Assembly: GCA_009746045.1 (NCBI GenBank)
Contig: RPFO01001964.1
Coordinates: 1-26,980, forward strand
DNA from: Mesostigma viride
Lineage: Eukaryota; Streptophyta; Mesostigmatophyceae; Mesostigmatales; Mesostigmataceae
Length of the DNA stretch: 26,980 bases
Reading direction: 5' to 3'
Below the pieces are notes generated by a model. The model was not told the DNA's origin and ran no database searches. It saw nothing but the letters and a program-made list of their open reading frames with translations. Below are positions 1-9,806 of the stretch, piece by piece (the first letter of the stretch is position 1; each line of letters begins with the position of its first letter). A program made the position numbers and the translations under genes.

Positions 1-620
1 CTTACAAGGAGTGCATTGACGTGATGCCGCTGGAACGGTGGTGGTCCTGATGGACTACTCGGAGAACTATTCGGACCACCTGCAGAAACAGTTGCAGGCG
101 CAGTACTGGTACCCAAGTAGTTACGTCCTGATGCCGGTGATCGTGATGTACCGTGATCCCGTATCGTTGGAAATCAAAAGGGTGAAGCACGATTACATGG
201 GGAAGGACGTACCGAGGAATGCCCAGACCCTGGAGTTCGTGATGAAGAATACCCTTAACGTGCTGAGGGAGGAGGGGGTGGAGGTGAGGAACTGGATCAG
301 TTGGTCCGACAACTGTAAGGAGCAGTTCCAATCCCGGTATGTGTTGGCGATGGCTGCGGACCTGCTCGAGGCCGACCCCGACTTGGAATCATTGGAGTGG
401 AACTACTCGTGTGCAGGACATGGGAAGGGGGAGTCGGACGGGGAGGGGGGGGACGGTCAAAAGCATCCTCAAAAGAGCGCAGATGCAGGAGGACAATCGG
501 AACCTGAATACGGTGGAGGCACTGGTGGCCTACCTGAACCGGGATTGGAGAACCGGCAAAGACTCGAGTCGACCATCGGCACAATCGGACGTGGTTCGAC
601 GGGCATTTCTTCTCGATAAC

Positions 621-922
621 GTAAGTAAAGACAGTTGCTTTCTGGTGGTCAAGTGCAGTTCTATAATTTGTCTCTGGTTACACTTTACAGAGGACAGCTT
701 CCTTGATGCAGTTTGAAGTTTCATAAGGCCAACGGCCGTTGGAGCTGGAAAATCGTATAATTGTTGAGTGCCAACGGCCGTTGGAGTTGAGAATTGTACT
801 TATATAAAGTTTCCAAGGGCCAACGGCCGTTGGAGTTGGGAAATCTTATAATTGTTGAGTGCCAACGGCCGTTGGAGTTGGGAAATGTGCTGTGATGTTG
901 TTTCATGGATTTACAATTGCAG
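621..922 (+). other. Phase-0 intron 1 of the transposase-like gene
   Basis: The 302-bp interval begins GTAAGT and ends TTGCAG. Removing it joins the frame ending VRRAFLLDN to the frame beginning IPTSGKERG without a shift. The intron carries four copies of a palindromic repeat described separately. Confidence 0.65.
729..875. repeat. Tandem 42/49-bp repeats with a perfect 14-bp palindrome
   Basis: CCAACGGCCGTTGG occurs at 729-742, 771-784, 820-833 and 862-875. Spacings of 42, 49 and 42 bp mean the unit is a 91-bp dimer present twice. Each copy is followed by GAG(C/T)TG and an A-rich segment; copies 1 and 3 then share TATAATTGTTGAGT. A fifth copy lies outside the intron at 1750-1763. The motif is fully self-complementary, so it could form a cruciform or bind a dimeric protein; no function is shown. 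Confidence 0.9.
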
Positions 923-1707
923 ATTCCCACGTCCGGTAAGGAGCGAGGCCCGATCCGAGATATCTCCACGGCACACCAGTGGCGACTGGACAAAAAGGGC
1001 GAGCGGGTCGAGGTGGTTAAGCTCAGGCGTTTTTCATGCTTCAGTTGTGCGGAGTGCCGAGAGGGCAAGTGGACGACATGCCCAAAGGATTGGAGCAGCT
1101 CGTCGTGGACTGTAAAACTCCAGGCGAGTAAGTCGCGGAACCCCACGCGATATCCGGGAACCCGCCTGAACCACCTTCAAACGGCAAGAAACGAGTTGGG
1201 GCGTGATTTGCAGGAGGGGAGGCCGTCGCAGTCGCATCTGAGAGGGGGCACAAGGACCATGTGCCCGACCACCCGTACTGGTTGGCGAAAGTTGTTCGAG
1301 TCGCCCACCAACTCGACAAGGATGAGTGTTTAAACAAACATACAGGGGGGGGGGGCGAGGTTTTTAAGAAAGGCAACTGGGTAATGTACGTAAAATACTT
1401 CGAGAGGTGCTCCTCCTCCGGATCGGACGCCTGACGCTTCTTCTGGAACCCAGACGACCGAGAACCCTTAACTGCAATCGTGTGCTACCTGAGCGTCGCA
1501 AAGGTCACAAAGGGCAAGTGGGAAGGACATCCGGACAACACGCGACAGGGCTGGTTCACAATTGCGAAGAAGGTAGACGCCGAAATTACGGTACGTCATT
1601 CCAAACATTACTGTGTAAAATTGGTGTTTGTATGTCGCATGTGTTTTTTTGTCGACGGTCGTTCACCTTACTAATGTTACATACAGGGCAATCAGCCTAT
1701 ACTTTAG

Positions 1708-1954
1708 CTTGGCTGCATGGCGCATGTCGCATATCTTAATTTCTCAAAGCCAACGGCCGTTGGACTTACGAAACTGGACAAGTGCCAAGTGCGGATTGGG
1801 TACTAAAATGGGCATTCTTGTTGAGGATGACCAGTTGTGTTTATATATTTTGCATGGTGGCGGATGACTTGGCGTGTTGTTGCATTTTTACATACGGGTG
1901 TATGGTAGGCCTTAAACCCTAAACCCCTACACTCCTAAACCATATTTACCCTTA
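1708..1954. other. Intergenic spacer with a lone palindrome and a telomere-like patch
   Basis: No coding region is seen. It holds the fifth CCAACGGCCGTTGG copy (1750-1763). At 1910-1942 there is a C/A-rich stretch, TTAAACCCTAAACCCC, followed by a degenerate ACTCCTAAACC. This resembles fewer than two units of the plant-type telomere repeat CCCTAAA and is too short to call an interstitial telomere array. Confidence 0.5.
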
Positions 1955-2278
1955 TATGTTGGGTGTGTTTGTGAATGTTGGGTATGTGTGTTGGGGCGTG
2001 TGTGTTGTGTGTGTGTGTTGGGTGCATTCATGAAGGTGCGGGGGCGTGTAGGGTGTGTGCAAAGTGTCTTGTGTGTTGATGTTGGGTGTGGGGGGGGGGG
2101 AGGTACATGTGTGTTGTGTGTGTGACTTAGTAGGTGTGTTGTGTGTGTGACTTAGGTGTGTGTGTTGTTTGTGTTGGATATGTGTTGTGTGTGTGTGTGT
2201 TGTGTGTGTGTAGGGTGTCATGTGTGTTGGTTTCTTGTTTTTAGTAGGTGTTGGGTGTGTGTATGTCGGGTGCAAACA

Positions 2279-2311
<33 letters not shown>

Positions 2312-4262
2312 CGGTATGTGTGTTGGGTGTCTTGTGTGTGTGTTGTGTGTGTTGGGGCGTGTGTGTGTGCTCTGTGTATGTATGTTGTGTGTGTGTGTGT
2401 GTTGGGGCGTGTGCGTGTGTGTGTTGTGTGCATGTTAATTGTCATGTATTGGTGTTGAGTGTGGGGGGGGGGATGGACGTGTGTGTTGTGTGTGACTTAG
2501 GTGTGTTATGTGTGTGTTGTGTGTGACTTAAGTGTGTAGTGTGTGTGTTGTGTGTGTTGGATGTGTGGTGTGGGTGTGGGTGTGGGTGTGGGTGTGTGGG
2601 TGGGGGGGGTGGGGGGCCAAGTGTCTTGTGTGTTGGTATTGGGTTTGTGTGGGGGGGGTGTACGTGTGTGTTGTGTGTGACTTAGGTGTGTTTTGTGTGT
2701 GTTGTGTGTGATCGACCTAGGTGTGTGTTGCGTGTGTGTGTTGGTGTACATGTGTTCATAAAGGGTGTGGGTGTGTGTAGGGTGTGTGCAAAGTGTCTTG
2801 TGTGTTGGTGTTGGGTGTGGGGGGGGGGAAAGTACGTGTGTGTTGTGTGTGTGACTTAGGTGTGTTGTGTGTGTGTTGTTTGCATGTTATTTGTCATGTG
2901 TTGGTGTTGTGGGGGGGGGGGGATGTACGTGTACGTGTGTTGTGTGTTGGTGTCTTATTTTTAGGTGTTGGTGTGTGTGTCGTGGGTGCAAACATTGTGT
3001 GTGTGTGTTGGGTGTGTGTTGGGTGTCTTGTGTGTTTGGTGTTTTTGGTAGGTGTTGTGTGTGCGTGTTTTCGGTATGTGTGTTGGGTGTCTTGTGTGTG
3101 TGTGGTATGTGTTTGGGTGTTGTTGTGTGTGCAGTGTTGGGGCATGTGTGTGTGTGTTGGGGCATGTGTGTGTGTTGTGGCATGTTAATTGTCATGTGTT
3201 GGTGTTGTGTGTGTGTGGGGGGGGGATGTACGTGTGTGTTGTGTGTTACTTAGGTGTGTTATGTGTGTGTTGGGTGTGGGTGTCGTGGGTGCAAACATTG
3301 TGTGTGTGTGTGTTGGGTGTGTGTTGGGTGTCTTGTGTGTTGGTGTCTTGTTTTTAGTAGGTGTTGTGTGTGCATGTTTTCGGTATGTGTGTTGGGTGTC
3401 TTGTGTGTGTGTGGTGTGTGTTTGGGTGTTGTTGTGTGTGCAGTGTTGGGGCATGTGTGTGTGTGTGTTGGGGCATGTGTGTGTGTTGGGGCATGTGTGT
3501 CAGTGTGTGTGTTGTGGCATGTTAATTGTCATGTGTTGGTGTTGAGTGTGTGGGGGGGGATGGACGTGTGTGTTGTGTGTGACTTAGGTGTGTTATGTGT
3601 GTGTTGTGTGTGACTTAAGTGTGTAGTGTGTGTGTTGTGTGTGTTGGATGTGTGGTGTGGGTGTGGGTGTGGGTGTGTGGGTGTGGGGGGGGGGGGGGGC
3701 CAAGTGTCTTGTGTGTTGGTATTGGGTGTGTGTGGGGGGGTGTACGTGTGTGTTGTGTGTGACTTAGGTGTGTTTTGTGCGCACATACGTACCTACACAC
3801 GGGTATATTGTCGTGGGTGCAAACATTGTGTGTGTGTGTGTTGGGTGTGTGTTGGGTGTCTTGTGTGTTGGTGTCTTGTTTTTAGTAGGTGTTGTGTGTG
3901 CGTGTTTTCGGTATGTGTGTTGGGTGTCTTTTGTGTGTGTGGTGTGTGTTTGGGTGTTGTTGTGTGTGCAGTGTTGGGGCATGTGTGTGTGTGTTGGGGC
4001 ATGTGTGTGTGTGTGTTGGGGCATGTGTGTCAGTGTGTGTGTTGTGGCCTGTTAATTGTCATGTGTTGGTGTTGTGTGTGGGGGGGCGGGATGTACCTGT
4101 GTGTTGTGTGTTACTTAGGTGTGTTATGTGTGTGTTGCGTGTGTGTGTTGGGTGTGTGTTGCATGGCTGTCTTGTGTGTTGGTGTCTTGTTTTTAGGTGT
4201 TGGTGTGTGTCTTGGGTGCAAACATAGTGTGTGTGTGTGTGTTGGGTGTGTTGTTCGTGTGT
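1955..4262. repeat. GT-rich minisatellite (2.3 kb)
   Basis: Nearly the whole interval is built from GTGTGT, GTTGGGTGT and G-run segments (eight or more G at about 2091, 2463, 2819, 2910 and 3688). Both strands are largely free of stops, producing His/Thr/Gln or Cys/Val low-complexity ORFs that should not be read as genes. Short non-GT landmarks recur: GGGTGCAAACAT near 2268, 2984, 3287, 3815 and 4214, and ATGTTAATTGTCATG near 2431, 3181, 3518 and (variant) 4048. GACTTAGGTGTG also recurs many times. The landmarks show that larger blocks, not only dinucleotides, were duplicated. Confidence 0.9.
3287..4262. repeat. About 530-bp higher-order direct repeat within the GT-rich array
   Basis: Two consecutive blocks begin at the GGGTGCAAACATTG landmarks at 3287 and 3815 (offset 528). 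They run through the same order of sub-motifs: TTTTTAGTAGGTG, TTTTCGGTATG, GGGGCATGTG, CAGTGTGTG and GTTAATTGTCATG (offset 530 at 3517/4047). A shorter, earlier version begins at 2984. Sequence 3780-3810 (GCGCACATACGTACC...) is specific to the start of the second block. Confidence 0.75.
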
Positions 4263-4383
4263 GTATGAAAATATAGAAAATTGTTATATTTGACGATAGT
4301 CATAGTGTACTACTAAAAACTTGTACATACATATGCTGGAATGATTTTCTTTTTACTATTTCATTCACTATTGCTTATTTCTT

Positions 4384-5501
4384 CACACATGTACATGCAC
4401 GCAAGGGGCGGCTGCACATACACGTACACACACCGCGCACGCAAGGGGCGGCTGCACACACACGTACATCCACCGCGCACGCAAGGGGCAACTGCACACA
4501 CATGTACACACACCATGCACGCAAGGGGCGGCTGCACACACACGTACATCCACCGCGCACGCAAGGGCCGGCTGCACACACACGTACACACACCATGCAC
4601 GCAAGGGCCGGCTGCACTCACATGTACATACACCATGCACGCAAGGGGCGGCTGCACACACATGTACACAAACCATGCACGCAAGGGGCTGCTGCACACA
4701 CACGTACACACACAATGCACGCTTGGGGCGACGGCACACACATGTACATCCACCGCGCACGCAAGGGGCGGCTGCACACACACGTACATACACCGCGCAC
4801 GCAAAGGCCGGCATGCACACACACGTACACATACAATGCACGCAAGGGGCGACTGCACACAAACGTACATCCACCGCGCACGCAAGGGGCGGCCGCACAC
4901 ACATGTACATCCACCATGCACGCAAGGGGCTGCTGCACACACACTTACACACACAATGCACGCAAGGGGCGACGGCACTCACATGTACATACTGTTGGGC
5001 GGCTGCACACACACGTACATACACCGCGCACGCAAGGGCCGGCTGCACACACACGTACATCCACCGCGCACGCAAGGGGCTGCTGCACACACACGTACAT
5101 ACACCGCGCACGCAAGGGGCGGCTGCACACACACGTACATACACCGCGCACGCAAGGGGCAACTGCACACACATGTACACACACCGCGCACGCTTGGGGC
5201 GGCTGCACACACACGTACCTACACCGCGCACGCAAGGGGCGGCTGCACACACACGTACATACACCGCGCACGCAAGGGGCAACTGCACACACATGTACAT
5301 CCACCGCGCAACCACGGGGCGGCTGCACACACACGTACATACACCGCGCACGCAAGGGGCGGCTGCACACACACGTACATACACCGCGCACGCAAGGGGC
5401 GACTGCACACACACTTACACACACAATGCACGCAAGGGCCGGCTGCACACACACGTACACACACCATGCACGCAAGGGCCGGCTGCACACACACGTACAT
5501 A
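4384..5501. repeat. 40-bp satellite array 1 (about 28 units)
   Basis: The unit is GCACGCAAGGGGCGGCTGCA followed by CACACACGTACATACACCGC, 40 bp. Recurrent variants are ATGCAC for GCGCAC, CAACTG for CGGCTG, GCCGGC, GACGGC and ATGTAC for ACGTAC. One shortened unit at about 4988-4999 (TACTGTTGGGCGG) is shared with array 2. The unit has no stop triplet on either strand, so all frames stay open and give long Thr/His/Arg or Cys/Val ORFs with no sign of selection. It is preceded by a 120-bp A+T-rich non-repetitive stretch (4263-4383). Confidence 0.95.
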
Positions 5502-5699
5502 CAATCATTGCTTTATCCCATTGGAGTGAGGGGCTGCCAGAAGAACCAGATTTATTACATATAAGTGATAAGCCCACGTCAAGGCCGTAGCCAATCTGAG
5601 ACTCTAGACTAACTAGGCCACCCGACAGGTGGCTAGGACATCACATTACCAGGGCCAACTCACCTGGGCCAGTCATGAGGACCTGGACTTGTAATACCC
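5502..5699. repeat. T repeat (family 1), left copy of a direct-repeat pair
   Basis: This 198-bp segment is identical, as far as I can read, to 6032-6229 (constant offset 530). It begins CAATCATTGCTTTATCCC and ends GGACTTGTAATACC. It is recognisably related to the approximately 205-bp T repeats at 16-17.6 kb and 24.8-25.5 kb: shared motifs include CCATTGGAGTGAGGGGCTGC, TTTATTAC, CTAACTAGGCCAC and GACCTGG. The minus strand carries an AATAAA-like TAATAAAT near the satellite side. An LTR-like role is possible but not demonstrated. Confidence 0.85.
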
Positions 5700-6031
5700 T
5701 CAAGCAGCGAGGGAGGGCGGGTGGGAGCTGCAAAGAGGCCTAATTGTGGCAGTACCACAACCCTAAGTAGTCGGACCGCCCTGGGGTGGCGCGTGCCAGC
5801 CCACTGACCAAAAGGCCAGTGGCACCGTGACGCGCGCCAGCCCACTGACCAAAAAGGCCAGTGGTGCCGTGGCGCGCGCCAGCCCACTGACCAAAAGGCC
5901 AGTGGCGCCGCGCCACCCCCGGTCCACACCACCACCCCCCTCACTTCTAGTCGGACTGACTACTGCGGCCGCCCCTCCCCCTTTGAGTATGCCGCAAGTC
6001 ATAGATAATACGAGCGTGAGCTCACAAAATC
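5700..6031. repeat. M1 spacer (family 1) with a tripled hairpin segment
   Basis: The interval lies between the two T copies. It contains three tandem 41-42 bp copies starting near 5796, 5837 and 5879, each with CCCACTGACC and GGCCAGTGG, which can pair as a short hairpin. The other M1 copies have this segment only once. It ends with GCGTGAGCTCACAAAAT, shared by all M1-T junctions. No coding potential is evident. Confidence 0.75.
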
Positions 6032-6229
6032 CAATCATTGCTTTATCCCATTGGAGTGAGGGGCTGCCAGAAGAACCAGATTTATTACATATAAGTGATA
6101 AGCCCACGTCAAGGCCGTAGCCAATCTGAGACTCTAGACTAACTAGGCCACCCGACAGGTGGCTAGGACATCACATTACCAGGGCCAACTCACCTGGGCC
6201 AGTCATGAGGACCTGGACTTGTAATACCC
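6032..6229. repeat. T repeat (family 1), right copy
   Basis: This is the direct repeat of 5502-5699. It is preceded by the M1 end CACAAAATC and followed by the M2-type flank. Confidence 0.85.
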
Positions 6230-6929
6230 CACACCCCCAACCTGGCCCTCGGCCGCAGGCTGTCGCGTGACCCCGCCTCCCGTTGCCCCCCGTGTCCCCT
6301 GCCGCTACCAGCGGCTCCATCAGCCTAGCCAGGCGGCAATACAACGGGGGAGCTAATAGTCTTCCTGAGCAGGATGATTCATCCCCAGGCCCAGCACACA
6401 TCCCCTCACCCCAAAAGGTGCAGCTCGTCGAGGGTAAAGACACGCCGGATAAAACACAACCCCACGGGCCCGCCACACAGGTGGGTCCTTACACGTCCCC
6501 CCCTCGTGGGGGGCGGGGAAAACGCAAAGGCAGAGCGGAGCCCGCAGCCTTACCGCGGGCGAAGCGGAGCCACGCACCCCGCGAGGGGAAAAATTTTTTG
6601 GAAACCTGCCAACCCGTGAGGGGTTTTCCACGCACCCTCCCCCGCACCCAAGCTGCGTCCTTGGATTCCCCCTCCGCCTGTACGCCATGCCCCGTCATCC
6701 CGTTTTTATGTTTTTGCACCATGGAAGCAGACCAACGATGTAACATAGCAGTAGCCGGGTGCCCTTTAAGGCACCGGACCCTACCCTCTCGTCTGCAGCA
6801 CGAGGCTCCTCCTCCTCCATGCGTTGGGTAAAATTCCGCCCTTATATACTGCATGGACACTTCCCCCAACAATTCGTCACCTCGCCATACCCCGCACCTC
6901 CCCTTCTGGCCCACGCCGGCCGGAGGGAA
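6230..6929. repeat. Diverged M2 module, cut by the Copia-like element
   Basis: The start aligns with M2 at 17631 onward: TGTCCCCTGCCGCTACCAG, AGGCGGCAATACAA and the CCAACAA(C/T)TCGTC region are shared, but overall similarity is moderate. It contains a long C/G-rich middle with several open frames but no recognisable protein. Similarity to M2 ends near CGCCGGCCGG at 6914-6923, where the left LTR begins. Confidence 0.6.
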
Positions 6930-7386
6930 AGTTGGATGGAGACTAGGGACGACGAACAACTGCTGAAGCTGAAAGCGAATGATGATTGTATTACAATAAT
7001 ACAATGAGAGAGCAATGGAAGCTGAGGGCTCAGAATGGAACGTCTGGGCAAACTCGGGTGCTGCGGCACTCCCCAGTGCTACGCCTATATGCCTATGGCG
7101 GTGCTACCTGCAGCACCTCACCAGTGGACAACTGTACACTGCAATGCCATGCGACCACGTCACTAGCATCAACTACACTCGGCCCGTCCAGAACCGGATA
7201 ACCCGGGTCTGGCGGGTCGAGCTAGAGTCTAGGCACAGTCTGGCACTAACCGCACATCGGTCCACATGACACCTCAGTACCGTACACCCTGCCGTACTGT
7301 ACTGAGGTGTCCCGCTCAGCCGCGGTAGGCAATACGCGGCGCGCAGGCCGGAAATCCGTGTGTCAGCCTAAGCATCTCATCTAACT
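6930..7386 (-). repeat. 3' LTR of the Copia-like element
   Basis: On the minus strand it begins AGTTAGATGAG and ends CATCCAACT, so the ends form a short AGTT...AACT inversion. Differences from the right copy are an extra A in the GCTGAAAGCG segment and a three-base change near 7110. A 13-bp perfect inverted repeat (GACACCTCAGTAC at 7268-7280, complement at 7299-7311) can form a hairpin. The adjoining internal sequence on the minus strand, GAAAGGAAAACATAATGGG, is purine-rich and fits a polypurine tract. Confidence 0.85.
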
Positions 7387-8450
7387 CCCATTATGTTTTC
7401 CTTTCAGGTTGAAGGCTAGCGACTTCAAGCCTGACCCTGCCCAGCTAGGAGACTGACTCCAAGCTGACTGAGGTGCTGAGCAACTGACACCCATACTGCA
7501 ACATCTGGACTGAAAAAGATGGGCCCCAGAACTCGTGCAATACTTGTGATGGCATCACGTTTAGCTCAACATGCCCGGGGAGTTCCTCCTCCTCGCGAGC
7601 TCACAAGGGAGATAGCTATGCCTGTCTGCCTATCCAGGGAGTGCATCACCAGCCAAGAGAGCCATTGTAAAAAATGCCAAGGTAACCGTTTAAGAGGTTC
7701 CATGTTGTTCCATCATCATCGCCCACTCAGAGAAAAATACCCAGCCAGGCTGGGTCAACTGAGCTCAGGTTACCTGCAACCTGAGGAGTGACAGTGGACA
7801 GGTTTATTGCACCCTGCACTGTCCATGTTGTACCTGCACAACATGTGAGGACCAGCCACCCCTGCCCTGCACAGAGGGGGCTGAAGTCCTAGTGACAGGT
7901 GACAGGACTATGACATCCTGGACCTGGCCACGTTGCACCTGCACAACGTGTGAGACCAGCCACCCCTGCCCTGCACATGGGTGACTGAAGTCCTGGTGAC
8001 AGGTGACAGGAATATTTCATCCTGCACCTGTGCTGAGCACGTTGTACTAGACAACATGACAGCACCCATGCCTTTACTGCCACTGAACAGTAAGGCCAGG
8101 TGGCCCAGGATATCCACAGTGAACTGGGGTCCTGGGTAACCACCTGTCAAGGGAGCTTTGACCCTCCACTTGAATGGGGGCACCTGAGCCACTGAGCTCA
8201 AGGCCAATCCACCAAGGCATACGCCCTAGTGGAAAAAGGTGTGAGATACATCCCATGCCCACCTATGAAGGTGTGCATAACGAAATTCCATGGTGTTGAA
8301 AAAATCAAAACAGATTTTATTGGGCATAGGGCACGCAGATGTATGAAAACAGACTCCAACCAACCCCCCTTGCTGGAAGCCACAACCTACCCCTTGGACC
8401 TGCCCAAGGGGTACTGGGTGACCTAGGCGGCCCTGGTGAACAGGACCCTG
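7387..8450 (-). other. 3' non-coding region of the Copia-like element with a 105-bp tandem duplication
   Basis: This lies between the RNase H stop codon and the 3' LTR. Two adjacent copies of about 105 bp start at GTTGTACCTGCACAAC (7827) and GTTGCACCTGCACAAC (7932); each contains CCAGCCACCCCTGCCCTGCA and GGTGACAGG. A third partial start (GTTGTACTAGACAAC) follows at about 8041. The copy starts can fold as small hairpins. A plus-strand ORF of 90 codons at 7519-7791 has no recognisable motif and is not called. Confidence 0.7.
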
Positions 8451-9806
8451 CTAGGCGTCCCCCCTATGGGGCAGGGTTGCCTGCTTGCCATAGGGGTTCA
8501 TCAAGTGGTACAACAGCTGGTATTGGTCAGCTGCCTGCTGAGGCACTTTAGTGAGTGCATCAGCAGCGTTGTGTTTGTCCTCCACGTGACGGGTGGACTC
8601 CCAGTAGGTGGACTCCTGTTTAAGGACCACCCAGTCAAGATCAGTGTGCACAGCATAGGGGTTAGCAAGGAAACTGAGGACTGACTGACTGTCAGTGAGC
8701 AAGTGTGCCACCACCCCAGCATTGCTGCCTGCTTGCATCTGCAACCAAACCAGCACATGATTCAAGTACCTGGCATGAAGCACTGCTGACACCACTGCCC
8801 TGCACTCAGCAGCATTGCTGCTGACAGCCTTGCGTCTATGCAACCGGCTGTACCATGAAATGAGAGACAAGGGTGCATCATCATTCTGCACAAAATACAA
8901 GCCTGACTCCCTTGCCTGCAACTTGGTAATCTGCCTGGACTCCATGGAACTATCCATCATAGCTTGGATGTGAATGGTTTTGTGGAGATCCAAGGAGTGC
9001 AAGATAAGGGGAGGGCCTTCCTGGAGAGTTTTGGTGATGGCTTTGTGACCTACTTGCATCAAGACATCATCATCAACTCTGCTAACCACAGCCAGGTGAG
9101 GTGCACACGTTGAGCACAACCACCCCAGCTTGCCTCTAATGGTAGGACAGGCTCCAGGTTTGATTTTTGTTTGCAAAACCTCCAAGCAGCTGTGCATGTA
9201 ATCATTGGGAGAGTAAAGTGCACACACCCACTGGTTTTGATGCTGCTGGAGTTGTAACATTGTGCCACAAAATTTTATGGCAGTGGTGCCCAGCTCTACT
9301 TGCTTGCCAATCTCAAAATGCTGTGACACTTGTTGAATAAAATCATCCACAGCACGCCTTGGCCCAGCAATCAGCTGATCATCCCCATGCCACACAAAGG
9401 TGAGAATGCCATGAGGGTGTGGGACCACAAAGAAGCAAGGGTCTATGTCATCATATCTAGCCCCTAGCTTTTCAAACACAGCCTGAGCTGACATCCTGAA
9501 AATTCGAGGAGCTGATTGCAGCCCTTCAACACCTATGTTAGCTTTCAGGTACTGCTGAGGGATGTGTTTTGCCCAAACTCTGGGAGTGGAGACTACATAC
9601 ACCTGACCATGCCACACTTGTTGTGCTATCTCAGGTGAGCCTTTCAAGAAAGCCCTTTTAATGTCTGTAGCCTTACATACATAGTCATCCCCATCATTGA
9701 GATGACCCACAAAGACAGACAGCAAGATTTTTAAGGATGTTTGCTGAATGCCTGGCGTGTACAACTCTGCCTCTGTCAGATCAGTGGTGCCCTTGAACTC
9801 TGTCAC
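8451..9806 (-). CDS. Reverse transcriptase (most of domain) and RNase H, Copia type
   Basis: This 451-codon ORF begins inside the RT fingers. Visible RT motifs: TDIKRAFLKG (D48), GLQSAPRIF, and the catalytic WHGDDQLIAG (D142, D143), where Copia elements normally have YVDD. KFCGTMLQ and GKLGWLCSTCAPHLAVVSRV correspond to the Copia post-palm region. RNase H follows: MMDSS (D284), SRLHRRKAVSSNAAECRAVV (E343), LLTDSQSVLSFL (D371), and NAADALTK (D425), giving the D-E-D-D set. The true reading frame enters from the preceding ORF: HARPCVTEF is encoded just upstream, and one missing T in the T-run near 9816-9820 separates the frames. The enzyme would copy element RNA into cDNA in virus-like particles. 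The stop codon TAG is at 8451-8453. Confidence 0.9.
   Translation of the reverse strand: MTEFKGTTDLTEAELYTPGIQQTSLKILLSVFVGHLNDGDDYVCKATDIKRAFLKGSPEIAQQVWHGQVYVVSTPRVWAKHIPQQYLKANIGVEGLQSAPRIFRMSAQAVFEKLGARYDDIDPCFFVVPHPHGILTFVWHGDDQLIAGPRRAVDDFIQQVSQHFEIGKQVELGTTAIKFCGTMLQLQQHQNQWVCALYSPNDYMHSCLEVLQTKIKPGACPTIRGKLGWLCSTCAPHLAVVSRVDDDVLMQVGHKAITKTLQEGPPLILHSLDLHKTIHIQAMMDSSMESRQITKLQARESGLYFVQNDDAPLSLISWYSRLHRRKAVSSNAAECRAVVSAVLHARYLNHVLVWLQMQAGSNAGVVAHLLTDSQSVLSFLANPYAVHTDLDWVVLKQESTYWESTRHVEDKHNAADALTKVPQQAADQYQLLYHLMNPYGKQATLPHRGDA

Larger units (their letters stand above)
3..1707 (+). pseudogene. Transposase-like gene of the DYSENY/GHGKG family, four exons, 5' end missing, broken
   Basis: Exon 1 runs to 620, exon 2 is 923-1127, exon 3 is 1214-1590 and exon 4 is 1687-1707. 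Introns begin GTAAGT, GTAAGT and GTACGT, end in CAG, and keep one frame. Exon 1 shows DYSENY (from about 53), WSDNCKEQFQSR and GHGKGESDGEGG, with acidic residues spaced like an RNase H-fold active site. Exon 2 encodes a Cys-rich block (SCFSCAEC..C). Exon 3 ends with a beta-rich segment (YWLAKVVR, GNWVMYVKYFER). I know this motif set from uncharacterised, mobile-element-like eukaryotic proteins; the catalytic role is inference. Breaks: one extra G in the eight-G run at 445-452, an in-frame TGA at 1432-1434, and a likely frame change near 38-47, where the upstream frame (MPLERWW) stops. Assignment of exon 4 is the least certain part. Confidence 0.6.

Noticed and set aside
1910-1942. Interstitial telomere array
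   Set aside because: Fewer than two good CCCTAAA-type units; only noted as telomere-like.
1952-4276. Cys/Val- and His/Thr-rich ORFs in the GT-rich region
   Set aside because: Low-complexity translation of GT repeats without start context, domains or splice support.
5502-6229. Calling T-M1-T a bona fide TRIM retrotransposon
   Set aside because: No TSD or clear PPT was found and all copies share the same neighbours, so it is kept as a repeat pair.
6283-6831. 182-codon ORF in the diverged M2 module
   Set aside because: C-rich sequence keeps frames open by composition; opposite-strand ORFs of similar length overlap it and other M2 copies do not preserve it.
7519-7791. 90-codon plus-strand ORF in the 3' region of the Copia-like element
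   Set aside because: No motif, antisense to the element's 3' non-coding region, and length expected by chance.
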